Of a stretch of DNA of 64,000 nt, positions 39,542-47,238 are shown in pieces; within the stretch, counting starts at the first letter, position 1; each line of letters starts with the position of its first letter. Origin of the DNA: Stappia sp. MMSF_3263. GTDB lineage: Bacteria; Pseudomonadota; Alphaproteobacteria; Rhizobiales; Stappiaceae. Below the pieces are notes generated by a model. That model ran no database searches. It saw nothing but the letters and a program-made list of their open reading frames with translations, and was not told where the DNA came from. The stretch lies in NCBI RefSeq assembly GCF_030733745.1, contig NZ_JASHIK010000002.1:248001-312000 (forward strand), in the 5' to 3' direction. The translations under genes and the position numbers were made by a program.

Positions 39542-39572
39542 AGTCTCTGGAGATCACACATCTTCAGAGACT
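39542..39572. repeat. 13-bp hairpin between era and the AT-rich gene
   Basis: Bases 39542-39554 pair with 39560-39572 over 13 positions (one G-U) around a CACAC loop, 21 bases after the era stop and 16 bases before the next ATG. No U-run follows, so it is either a weak era terminator or structure in the leader of the AT-rich gene. Confidence 0.6.
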
Positions 39573-39587
39573 CGCGGGAGAGCAAAA

Positions 39588-40154
39588 ATGGAAACACCAC
39601 CACCCCAAAGTCCATTTTCATTTCTTATCCGGATCTTACTATGCTTCATATCACTAATTTTTATATTTGATTTATCATCGAATATATTTTTCGGAAAATC
39701 TATATTTGAATTTATTTACCAAATATCCAACGCGCCGAAAGATTTACTTGGAACCACGGACACCTCCACTCTGAAGTTTTTCTTCTGCATGAGCATCACC
39801 ATAACAATTTGTTGCTGGTTTGTTCTGTTTTCGATTCGATTCCTCCGACCCACTGGCGTATTCATAATGCCATTTAGGTTCTGGATTTTAATAACAGTCG
39901 CATCTATAGCGTTTCATTTCTTTTCCCTCTCATCCATACCTGTATTGAATTATGAAAATTACAATTCATCGGATCATCTCACCGAGACATCACGAGTTAT
40001 GATCTATGGACTTTCTGAATTTGTTGCTTGGTTCATGGCGTGCGGCTGGCTGGGATTTGTTCGTTTGGCTTTTTTCGGCAGTAAAAAAGAGAGGAACAAT
40101 ATGGACTTGATGATGCGTGCGCCCTTGTTCATGAAACTGCCCCACGAGAAGTAA
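39588..40154 (+). CDS. AT-rich orphan membrane protein, function unknown
   Basis: A 188-residue protein with four hydrophobic segments at about residues 11-30, 62-84, 90-116 and 139-165, rich in Phe and Ile, and a Lys-containing C-terminal tail ([15 protein letters not shown]). I recognise no family. Six lines counted (39661-40020) are 36% G+C, against roughly 65% for the flanking genes, and codon choice is AT-ending throughout, so it was almost certainly acquired horizontally. GGGAG lies about 8 bases before ATG 39588, so it can be translated. It sits in the era-recO junction on the same strand and may be expressed by read-through. Confidence 0.75.
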   Translation: METPPPQSPFSFLIRILLCFISLIFIFDLSSNIFFGKSIFEFIYQISNAPKDLLGTTDTSTLKFFFCMSITITICCWFVLFSIRFLRPTGVFIMPFRFWILITVASIAFHFFSLSSIPVLNYENYNSSDHLTETSRVMIYGLSEFVAWFMACGWLGFVRLAFFGSKKERNNMDLMMRAPLFMKLPHEK

Positions 40155-40288
40155 GAGCCCGAGCAATACCCTCTACCGGCCGGCATCGCTCACGGCTTCG
40201 TCTGATTGCCCCTCTTGGCATCACCCGTTTGTCTCGGGTAGTTCTTGCTCCTGTCCCTGCCCTACTGGCAACGAGAACCGCGACCGAG

Positions 40289-41050
40289 ATGGAATGGAGC
40301 GCCGACGGCATCATCCTGGCGACGAGGAAGCACGGCGAGACCAGCCTGATCCTCGAGGTGATGACGCGCGAGCGCGGTCGGCATCTGGGCCTCGTGCGCG
40401 GCGGTCGCAGCCGCAAGATGCAGGCTGCCCTGCAGCCGGGCAACGGTGCCCGACTGACCTGGCGGGCGCGGCTCGACAATCATCTCGGCCTGTTCACCGT
40501 CGAACCGCTGGAGATGCGCGCCGCCGGGCTGATGGCGAGCCCCACCGGCGTCTACGGCATCCAGGCGCTTGCCGCCCTCCTCCATCTGCTGCCCGAACGC
40601 GACCCGCATCCGCAGCTTCACGATGGTCTGGAGACGGTGCTGGCCCATCTCGGCGATCCGGCCATCGCCGGCGCGCTGATGGTGCATTTCGAGCTGCAGA
40701 TGCTGGCCGAGCTCGGCTTCGGCCTCGACCTCGGTGAATGCGCGGCGACCGGCACGCACGAGGATCTCGTCTATGTCTCGCCGAAATCGGGGCGCGCGGT
40801 CTGCCGGGAAGCCGGTCTTCCCTACGCTGCAAAGCTCCTGGCTCTGCCCGCCTTCCTCGGCGTGCGCGCGGAACACGCCGCGGAGGTCGTCGCCGACGAG
40901 CGCGAACTGGCAGGCCTAGACGCCAGTCAGATGGACGCCGCGTTTCGCCTGACGGGCTATTTTCTCGACCGGCATGTGCTGGCGCCGCGCCAGATCCCCG
41001 TCTCGCCGGCACGCGATGGTTTCCTGCAGGCGGTCAAACGGTCGCTGTAA
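40289..41050 (+). CDS. recO: DNA repair protein RecO
   Basis: Mediator that helps load RecA on SSB-coated DNA in the RecFOR pathway. The 253-residue protein begins [19 protein letters not shown], the typical OB-fold opening, followed by [12 protein letters not shown] and the helical/zinc-site C-terminal domain ([32 protein letters not shown]). ATG 40289 was chosen because upstream sequence is not family-like; its Shine-Dalgarno is weak. It is separated from era by the AT-rich insert and followed 80 bases later by parC. Confidence 0.95.
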   Translation: MEWSADGIILATRKHGETSLILEVMTRERGRHLGLVRGGRSRKMQAALQPGNGARLTWRARLDNHLGLFTVEPLEMRAAGLMASPTGVYGIQALAALLHLLPERDPHPQLHDGLETVLAHLGDPAIAGALMVHFELQMLAELGFGLDLGECAATGTHEDLVYVSPKSGRAVCREAGLPYAAKLLALPAFLGVRAEHAAEVVADERELAGLDASQMDAAFRLTGYFLDRHVLAPRQIPVSPARDGFLQAVKRSL

Positions 41051-41130
41051 CCGCGCCAAAGCGGCGGAAAACTGCCATCCGTAGCGTTGCATGCGTTGCG
41101 CAAGCGCGCGAATACCTGTAGCCAATAGCC

Positions 41131-43380
41131 ATGGGAAAAGACCTGATTCCGCCCGGTGGCATCGAACCGATCGACCTACGTTCCGCGCTTGAGGAGCGCT
41201 ACCTCTCCTACGCGCTGTCGACGATCACGCATCGGGCGCTGCCGGACGTGCGCGACGGACTGAAGCCGGTGCACCGGCGCCTGCTCTACGCGATGCGGCT
41301 GTTGAAGCTCGACCCCAATGCCGGTTTCAAGAAATGCGCCCGCGTCGTCGGCGACGTCATGGGCAAATACCACCCGCATGGCGACCAGGCGATCTACGAC
41401 GCGCTGGTGCGCCTCGCCCAGGACTTCGCCGTGCGCTACCCGATGGTCGACGGCCAGGGCAATTTCGGCAATATCGACGGCGACAGCGCCGCGGCCATGC
41501 GCTACACGGAAGCCCGCCTCACCGACATCGCCATGCGCACGCTCGACGGGCTCGACGAAGACACCGTCGACTTCCGCGAGACCTATGACGGGCTCGACAA
41601 GGAGCCGGTGGTGCTGCCCGGCGGCTTCCCCAACCTGCTCGCCAACGGCGCGGCAGGCATCGCGGTCGGCATGGCGACCTCGATCCCGCCACACAATATC
41701 GGCGAGCTTTGCGCCGCCGCCCAGCACCTGATCAAGACACCGGACGCCTCGACGGCCGACCTCTTGCAATTCGTGCAAGGGCCGGACTTCCCGACCGGCG
41801 GCCTGCTTGTGCGCAACGATGCCGCCTTCCTGGAAGCCTACGAGACGGGGCGCGGCGGGTTTCGCGTGCGCGCCCGCTGGGAGGTCGAGGATCTGGGCCG
41901 GGGCACCTGGCAGGTGGTGGTCACCGAGATCCCCTATCAGGTGCAGAAATCACGGCTGATCGAGAAGATCGCCGAGTTGCTGCAGGCTCGCAAGCTGCCG
42001 CTGCTTGACGACGTGCGCGACGAGTCCGCCGAGGACGTGCGCCTCGTCCTCATTCCGCGCAGCAAGAATGTCGATGCGGCGCTGCTGATGGAATCGCTGT
42101 TCCGGCTCACCGACCTGGAGAACCGTTTCTCGCTCAACATGAACGTCCTGTCGGGCGGGCGCATCCCCATGGTGATGGGCCTGAAGCAGGTGCTGGCGGA
42201 ATGGCTGGAGCACCGCAAGGACGTTCTGGTTCGCCGCTCGCAGCACCGGCTCGCCCAGATCGAGCACCGGCTGGAAGTGCTCGGCGGCTACCTGATCGCC
42301 TATCTCAACCTCGACGAGGTGATCCGCATCATCCGTGAGGAGGATGATGCCAAGGCCTCGCTGAAGGCCGCCTTCGACCTTACCGAAGTACAGGCCGAGG
42401 CGATCCTCAACATGCGGCTGCGCTCGCTGCGCAAGCTCGAGGAAATCGAGATCCGCAAGGAGCACGACAAGCTCACCGCCGAGCGCGACGAACTCCTTGT
42501 CCTGCTCGGTTCGGATGCGCGTCAATGGACGCGGATCGGCAAGCAGATCGGCGAGATCGCCAAGGCCTATGGTCCGGAAACGCCGCTCGGACGGCGGCGC
42601 ACCACCTTTGGCGATGCGCCCGAGCACGATGTCGTCGACATCCACCAGGCGATGATCGAGAAGGAGCCGATCACCGTCATCGTCTCGCAGAAGGGCTGGA
42701 TCCGGGCACTCAAGGGCCACCAGCAGGATCTCACCTCGCTCGCCTTCAAGCAGGATGACGCGCTCAAGCTCTCGCTTTTCGCCGAGACGACTGACAAGCT
42801 CGTCGTCTTCACCACCGGCGGCAAGTTCTTCACGCTGGGCGCCGACAAGCTGCCGGGCGGCCGCGGCCATGGCGAGCCTGTGCGGCTGATGGTCGACATG
42901 GAGGAAGGACAGGACGTCATCGATGTCTTCGTCTATCGCGGCGACCGCAAGCTGCTTGTCGTCTCCGACGAGGCGCGCGGTTTCCTCGTCAGCGAGGCCG
43001 ACGTCACCGCCAACACCCGCAAAGGCAAGCAGGTGCTCAATGTCACGGCGCCGGGCGAGGCAAGGCTCTGCGTTGCCGCCGAAGGTGACCATGTCGCCAT
43101 CATCGGTCGCAATCGCAAGCTCCTCGTCTTCCCGCTGGCGCAGGTCGCCGAGATGACGCGCGGACGCGGCGTGCGCCTGCAGCGCTACCGCGACGGCGGC
43201 GTTTCGGATGTCATTGTCTTCAAGGGCGAAGACGGACTGACCTGGACCGATTCCTCCGGCCGCAGCTTCACCCGCAAGCTGGAGGAGCTGACCGACTGGC
43301 GCGGCGACCGAGCGCAGGCAGGCCGCCTGCCCCCGAACGGCTTCCCGCGCTCCAACACGTTCGGCCGGCGCACGCTGTAA
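41131..43380 (+). CDS. parC: DNA topoisomerase IV subunit A
   Basis: Cleavage/religation subunit of topoisomerase IV, which decatenates daughter chromosomes. The 749-residue protein has the breakage-reunion domain with [36 protein letters not shown] and the active-site tyrosine Tyr125 ([11 protein letters not shown]). The C-terminal beta-propeller is of ParC type, lacking the GyrA box. At the quinolone-determining positions equivalent to E. coli Ser80 and Glu84, this protein has Gln86 and Asp90. The start ATG 41131 gives normal length. It follows recO on the same strand; parE is not in the window. Confidence 0.96.
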   Translation: MGKDLIPPGGIEPIDLRSALEERYLSYALSTITHRALPDVRDGLKPVHRRLLYAMRLLKLDPNAGFKKCARVVGDVMGKYHPHGDQAIYDALVRLAQDFAVRYPMVDGQGNFGNIDGDSAAAMRYTEARLTDIAMRTLDGLDEDTVDFRETYDGLDKEPVVLPGGFPNLLANGAAGIAVGMATSIPPHNIGELCAAAQHLIKTPDASTADLLQFVQGPDFPTGGLLVRNDAAFLEAYETGRGGFRVRARWEVEDLGRGTWQVVVTEIPYQVQKSRLIEKIAELLQARKLPLLDDVRDESAEDVRLVLIPRSKNVDAALLMESLFRLTDLENRFSLNMNVLSGGRIPMVMGLKQVLAEWLEHRKDVLVRRSQHRLAQIEHRLEVLGGYLIAYLNLDEVIRIIREEDDAKASLKAAFDLTEVQAEAILNMRLRSLRKLEEIEIRKEHDKLTAERDELLVLLGSDARQWTRIGKQIGEIAKAYGPETPLGRRRTTFGDAPEHDVVDIHQAMIEKEPITVIVSQKGWIRALKGHQQDLTSLAFKQDDALKLSLFAETTDKLVVFTTGGKFFTLGADKLPGGRGHGEPVRLMVDMEEGQDVIDVFVYRGDRKLLVVSDEARGFLVSEADVTANTRKGKQVLNVTAPGEARLCVAAEGDHVAIIGRNRKLLVFPLAQVAEMTRGRGVRLQRYRDGGVSDVIVFKGEDGLTWTDSSGRSFTRKLEELTDWRGDRAQAGRLPPNGFPRSNTFGRRTL

Positions 43381-43390
43381 GGAGAGGGCC

Positions 43391-44068
43391 ATGCGCGACC
43401 TCCGCCCTGATCTCGTCTTTGTCGTCAATGGCGCTGTGTGGCGAGACTTTCTCCGCCTGCGCGAGGACGCCGGCGGCGCGCTGTGCAACGGGTTCCTGTG
43501 GGCCTGCGAGGAGCGGATCGCCGCGGCGGAAAACGCCGCAAACAACGAGGAAGCAGCGCATTTCAGGGCCGTCCTGAGCCTCGGCACCCAGTACGGCCTC
43601 TCATTCGTGAGCGCTGTCGAGGTCGATGGCGAACTGATACGCGAGGAGCCGAAAAACTCCGCCCTCCGCTATCCCGATGACGATGACCTGACGCGTATCG
43701 CTATCGGCAGCATGGCCGCGCACGTGATCCTTCACAGGGCAGAGCTGCGTTCCCATGACGGAGCCTGGTCAATGACGGAGGCCGTGCACGAAAGCAACGG
43801 TGACATCCGGGTCCGCAGCAGCGGCAGCGAAAGAGAAACGCAGATCATTGTTTCTGCGGATGAGGTCGAGACCTTGCGACAGGCGCTCCTGCGCCGTCTC
43901 CCCAAGGCTGCCACCAGGCCGGAAAACGACACTCTGACGCTTCTGGCGCTTGAATTCACCAGTGGAGATGGCGACGAAGCCCCCGAGGAGGTCATCTCAG
44001 CATTCCTGACAAGCGAAGGTATTCCCCACCGGACAATGGACCGCCAGCTTTCCAAACTTTTCTCGTGA
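43391..44068 (+). CDS. Hypothetical protein
   Basis: A 225-residue soluble protein I do not recognise. It is predicted mixed alpha/beta, with no signal peptide or membrane segment. Segments that look conserved-like are LVFVVNGAVWRDFLRLREDAG at the N-terminus (split by a strand-helix turn), LRYPDDDDLTRIAIGSMAAHVILHRAEL in the middle, and an acidic linker GDGDEAPEEVISAF before the end. AAGGAG is well placed before ATG 43391, 10 bases after the parC stop, so it is likely co-transcribed with parC. Codon use is close to, if slightly less biased than, neighbouring genes. Confidence 0.7.
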   Translation: MRDLRPDLVFVVNGAVWRDFLRLREDAGGALCNGFLWACEERIAAAENAANNEEAAHFRAVLSLGTQYGLSFVSAVEVDGELIREEPKNSALRYPDDDDLTRIAIGSMAAHVILHRAELRSHDGAWSMTEAVHESNGDIRVRSSGSERETQIIVSADEVETLRQALLRRLPKAATRPENDTLTLLALEFTSGDGDEAPEEVISAFLTSEGIPHRTMDRQLSKLFS

Positions 44069-44159
44069 AAGCTGTTTCGGGCCCTCCATTGTCGAAGACA
44101 ACACCATGGGTGTCGTCCACTCACCCCTGCCTTCCCGGCCGAGCCGAGCGAGATCGAGA

Positions 44160-44597
44160 ATGCCCCGCCCCTTGCCGCTGACGCGTGACGATTTCCGCCT
44201 CTTCCGCGAAATCCCGACCCGCTGGATGGATGTCGACATCTATGGCCACGTCAACAATGTCGAGTATCTGAGCTATTTCGACACGGCCGTGAACGGCTGG
44301 CTGATCGAGGAAGGCGTGCTCGACCCGCGCGCCTCCGAAACGGTGTTCCTCGTCGTCGAGACACAATGCGCCTATTTCTCGGAACTGACTTTCCCCGGCA
44401 CGGTCCGGGCCGGAATCCGGGTCGAGCGGCTCGGCGGTTCATCTGTCACCTACGAGATCGCCCTGTTTGCCGGCGAAGAAACCCGTGCAAGCGCCCAGGG
44501 GCGTTTCGTGCATGTGCAGGTCGACCGATCCACAAGGCGGCCGACGCCCATAGATGGGGCGCGGCGGGAGCTGTTGCGCTCCATCACTGAAAAATGA
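44160..44597 (+). CDS. Acyl-CoA thioesterase, 4-hydroxybenzoyl-CoA type hotdog fold
   Basis: A 145-residue hotdog-fold thioesterase. The catalytic-site motif WMDVDIYGHVNNVEYLSYFD fits the 4HBT/YbgC group (acidic residue and HVNN at the active site), followed by the beta-sheet core VETQCAYFSELTFPGTVRAGIRV. The physiological acyl-CoA is unknown. I prefer ATG 44160 (MPRPLPL) because family members begin just before this region; ATG 44106 would add 18 Arg/Ser-rich residues. It converges on smpB across a 113-base gap containing short inverted repeats but no clear terminator. Confidence 0.88.
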   Translation: MPRPLPLTRDDFRLFREIPTRWMDVDIYGHVNNVEYLSYFDTAVNGWLIEEGVLDPRASETVFLVVETQCAYFSELTFPGTVRAGIRVERLGGSSVTYEIALFAGEETRASAQGRFVHVQVDRSTRRPTPIDGARRELLRSITEK

Positions 44598-44710
44598 ATT
44601 TATCCATATTTCAGAATCTATTGGATTAAAAAGTTCAAGTAGAAGGCGAGCGAACAAACGTCGAACGACGTTCCGATTCGCCCACACTCCCTCCAGTGGT
44701 TATCCAGAAC

Positions 44711-45190
44711 TTATCCCGCGGTTTTCAACAGGCGCGCCTTTTCGCGGCCCCAGTCGCGCTGGCGCTCGGTCTCGCGCTTGTCATGCAGTTTCTTGCCGCG
44801 GGCAAGGGCCAGTTCGACCTTCGCCCGCCCCTTGTCGTTGAAGTAGAGCTTCAACGGGACAATGGTCTTGCCGTCCTTGTGCACGGCCAAAGCGAGCTTT
44901 GCCATCTCGCGCTTGTGCAGCAGCAGCTTGCGCTTGCGGCGCGGCTCATGATTGAAGCGGTTGGCCTGCAGGTATTCCGGAATATAGGAATTTATCAGCC
45001 AGAACTCGCCGCCCTCCTGGCTGGCGTAGCTTTCCGCAATCATCGACTTGCCCTCGCGCAGGGCCTTGACCTCGGTCCCCTTGAGCTCGATCCCCGCTTC
45101 CAGCGTGTCCTCGATCTCGTAGTTGAACCGGGCCTTGCGATTGTCCGCGATGATCTTGCGGTTGCTGTCGGCGGGGCGTTTTGATGCCAT
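44711..45190 (-). CDS. smpB: SsrA-binding protein SmpB
   Basis: Binds tmRNA and delivers it to stalled ribosomes for trans-translation. The 159-residue protein has the SmpB signature landmarks: [49 protein letters not shown] split by a loop, and a basic C-terminal tail ([17 protein letters not shown]) that enters the ribosome. The tmRNA gene is not in this window. It follows dapA on the same strand with a 56-base gap containing an 11-bp hairpin; no strong Shine-Dalgarno is evident before ATG 45190. Confidence 0.97.
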   Translation of the reverse strand: MASKRPADSNRKIIADNRKARFNYEIEDTLEAGIELKGTEVKALREGKSMIAESYASQEGGEFWLINSYIPEYLQANRFNHEPRRKRKLLLHKREMAKLALAVHKDGKTIVPLKLYFNDKGRAKVELALARGKKLHDKRETERQRDWGREKARLLKTAG

Positions 45191-45203
45191 GTTCGGTTGC
45201 GGC

Positions 45204-45230
45204 GCGGGAAGGCGTCATCCGCCTCCCCGC
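45204..45230 (-). repeat. 11-bp hairpin between dapA and smpB
   Basis: In the minus-strand transcript, bases 45230-45220 pair with 45214-45204 (11 pairs, one G-U) around a GATGA loop. It lies 17 bases after the dapA stop and ends 13 bases before the smpB ATG. There is no U-run. Confidence 0.55.
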
Positions 45231-45246
45231 AAACCGTCTGTCCTTG

Positions 45247-46125
45247 TCAGTTGAGCAGGCCCGCATGCGTCATCGCATCGCGGATCGCGACCTTCGTCGT
45301 GTCGGAGACCGGCACCAAGGGCAGGCGCAACTCGTCCTCCAGCTTGCCGAGCAGCGACAGGGCGTATTTCGCGCCCGTCGGGTTCGGCTCGATGAAGAGC
45401 GCGTTGTGAAGCGGGGCCAGCCTGTCCTGGATGGTCAGCGCGGTGGCGTAGTCGCCGCCGAGCATGGCCTCCTGGAACTGCGAGCACAGGCCGGGCGCGA
45501 CATTCGCCGTCACCGAGATGCAGCCGGTTCCGCCATGGGCGTTGAAGCCGAGCGCGGTGATGTCCTCGCCGGAGAGCTGAACGAAATCCGGCCCGCAGAC
45601 TTCGCGCTGGCGGCTGGCGCGCGACATGTTCGCCGTCGCGTCCTTGACGCCCTTGATGTTGCGCGAGGTGCGGAACAGCTCCGCCATCGTCTCCGGCTGC
45701 ATGTCGATCACCGAACGGCCGGGGATATTGTAGATGTAGATCGGAATGCCGACCGCCGCGTCGATCGCGCGGTAGTGAGCCAGCAGACCGGCCTGGTTCG
45801 GCTTGTTGTAATAAGGCGTCACGATCAGCAGCGCGTCCGCCCCCGCCTTCTCGGCATGGGTGGCGAAATCGATTGCCTCGACCGTGTTGTTGGAGCCGGC
45901 GCCGGCCATCACCGGCACGCGGCCGGCATTGGCCTCGATGCACAGCTCGATGACGCGCTTGTGCTCGTCATGGGTCAGCGTCGGACTCTCGCCGGTGGTG
46001 CCGACGGGAACCAGCCCGTGGCTGCCCTCTTTTATCTGCCAGTCCACGAACTCCTGAAACGCTTTCTCGTCCACGGTCCCGTTGCGAAACGGCGTGACGA
46101 GTGCGGGGATGGATCCCTTGAACAT
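45247..46125 (-). CDS. dapA: 4-hydroxy-tetrahydrodipicolinate synthase
   Basis: First committed step of lysine/diaminopimelate synthesis: condenses pyruvate with aspartate semialdehyde. The 292-residue TIM-barrel protein has [24 protein letters not shown] with the catalytic Tyr132, and the Schiff-base Lys161 in [12 protein letters not shown] use ATG 46125 ([13 protein letters not shown]) with AGAGGA upstream; the extra 31 residues of the longer frame are not family-like. A 7-bp inverted repeat lies in its leader. The dapA-smpB order is typical of Rhizobiales, though here the pair is separated from the rpoZ/rsh region by about 11 kb. Confidence 0.97.
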   Translation of the reverse strand: MFKGSIPALVTPFRNGTVDEKAFQEFVDWQIKEGSHGLVPVGTTGESPTLTHDEHKRVIELCIEANAGRVPVMAGAGSNNTVEAIDFATHAEKAGADALLIVTPYYNKPNQAGLLAHYRAIDAAVGIPIYIYNIPGRSVIDMQPETMAELFRTSRNIKGVKDATANMSRASRQREVCGPDFVQLSGEDITALGFNAHGGTGCISVTANVAPGLCSQFQEAMLGGDYATALTIQDRLAPLHNALFIEPNPTGAKYALSLLGKLEDELRLPLVPVSDTTKVAIRDAMTHAGLLN

Positions 46126-46152
46126 GGCGGTCCTCTTGGAGTGTGGCATGGG

Positions 46153-46169
46153 CCGGATGGTGCATCCGG
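46153..46169. promoter_or_regulatory. Inverted repeat in the dapA leader
   Basis: CCGGATG (46153-46159) and CATCCGG (46163-46169) form perfect 7-bp arms with a 3-base loop, 28-44 bases upstream of the dapA ATG. It could be a leader hairpin or an operator. Confidence 0.35.
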
Positions 46170-46305
46170 GTGGCGCACAATAGTCGGCACCGGCAGACGA
46201 CGCAACACGCGACGCCACGGGCAGGAAAAGCGGCTCGAACCCGGTTTGCAGCCGCCGCCGGCTTGCCTATCATTGCCAGGGGACTGATGGGGGACACACA
46301 GCACA

Positions 46306-47235
46306 ATGACGGACGAACGCGGGGATGCCACCCCGGATGGCGGTGCCGGCGCGAAGGCGGCGCCTCCTTCGCGGCCGCAACAGGAAACCTGGCCGAGCAA
46401 TGACGGGCTGGAGCTTTCGGCAACGGTCTGGCCACCGTCGTCCGCCGCTTTGCGCAAGCCGGATGTGCTGTGCCTTGCCGGCCTGTCGCGCAACGCCAGA
46501 GATTTCGGGGCGCTTGCCGAAACGCTTGCCGCGCGCGGCCACCGTGTCGTGGCGATGGACTATCGCGGGCGCGGCGGCTCGGGGCGGCATCCCGACTGGC
46601 GCACCTATTCGATCGAGCAGGAAGCCGCCGACATCGACGCCGGGCTCGACGCGCTCGGGCTGGCGCGTGCCGTCGTCGTCGGCACCTCGCGCGGCGGGCT
46701 GCACGGGATGCTGCTCGCATGGCGTGCGCCCCAGCGCGTTGCCGGCCTCGTCCTCAACGACATAGGTCCGACCATCGAGCGCGCAGGGTTACGCCGCCTC
46801 TCCGGCGCCATCGGCCGGCGCATGGCGGCACGCGACTGGAACGAAGCGGCGGAACGGCTCAAGGACGCGCTTTCAGGCCAGTTTCCCGCACTCGACAATG
46901 CCGGCTGGCGGCGCTTCGCCGGCCAGCTCTACAGCGAGGCGGCGGAGGGTTTGCTTCTCGACTACGACGCGCGGCTCGCCAACACGCTCGGCGAGATCGA
47001 CGAGGAAACGGAGATGCCGGATTTCCGGCCGGTCTTCGAGGCCATCTCCGCCGTCCCCTTGCTGGCCATCCGCGGCGCCTTGTCGGATATCCTCAGTGCC
47101 GAGACCTTCGCCGCGATGGGCGAGCGCCATCCCGGCGCCCGGCTGCATGTCGTTGCGGATGAAGGCCATGCGCCGCTGCTGTGGGACGTGCCGACCCAGG
47201 AGGCGATCGCCGGGTTCGCTTCGGACCTGCGCTGA
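46306..47235 (+). CDS. Alpha/beta hydrolase
   Basis: A 309-residue alpha/beta-hydrolase-fold protein. The nucleophile elbow is GTSRGG (Ser128, the G-x-S-x-G strand turn), the oxyanion region is LCLAGLSRNARDF, and the catalytic histidine lies in DEGHAPLLWD near the C-terminus; YRGRGGSGRHPDW is the typical post-strand loop. The substrate is unknown; proteins of this pattern include lactone and ester hydrolases. ATG 46306 is used, giving about 30 low-complexity residues before the fold. It ends 3 bases from the convergent pbpC stop. Confidence 0.88.
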   Translation: MTDERGDATPDGGAGAKAAPPSRPQQETWPSNDGLELSATVWPPSSAALRKPDVLCLAGLSRNARDFGALAETLAARGHRVVAMDYRGRGGSGRHPDWRTYSIEQEAADIDAGLDALGLARAVVVGTSRGGLHGMLLAWRAPQRVAGLVLNDIGPTIERAGLRRLSGAIGRRMAARDWNEAAERLKDALSGQFPALDNAGWRRFAGQLYSEAAEGLLLDYDARLANTLGEIDEETEMPDFRPVFEAISAVPLLAIRGALSDILSAETFAAMGERHPGARLHVVADEGHAPLLWDVPTQEAIAGFASDLR

Positions 47236-47238
47236 CAC

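Noticed and set aside
44645-44683. Nested inverted repeats between the thioesterase gene and smpB
   Set aside because: Arms are short (5-6 bp) and interrupted, with no U-run; not strong enough to call a terminator.
46126-46305. tRNA-like stretch (CTCGAACCCGG) in the gap between dapA and the hydrolase
   Set aside because: It resembles a T-arm complement, but no cloverleaf with acceptor and anticodon stems could be built around it.
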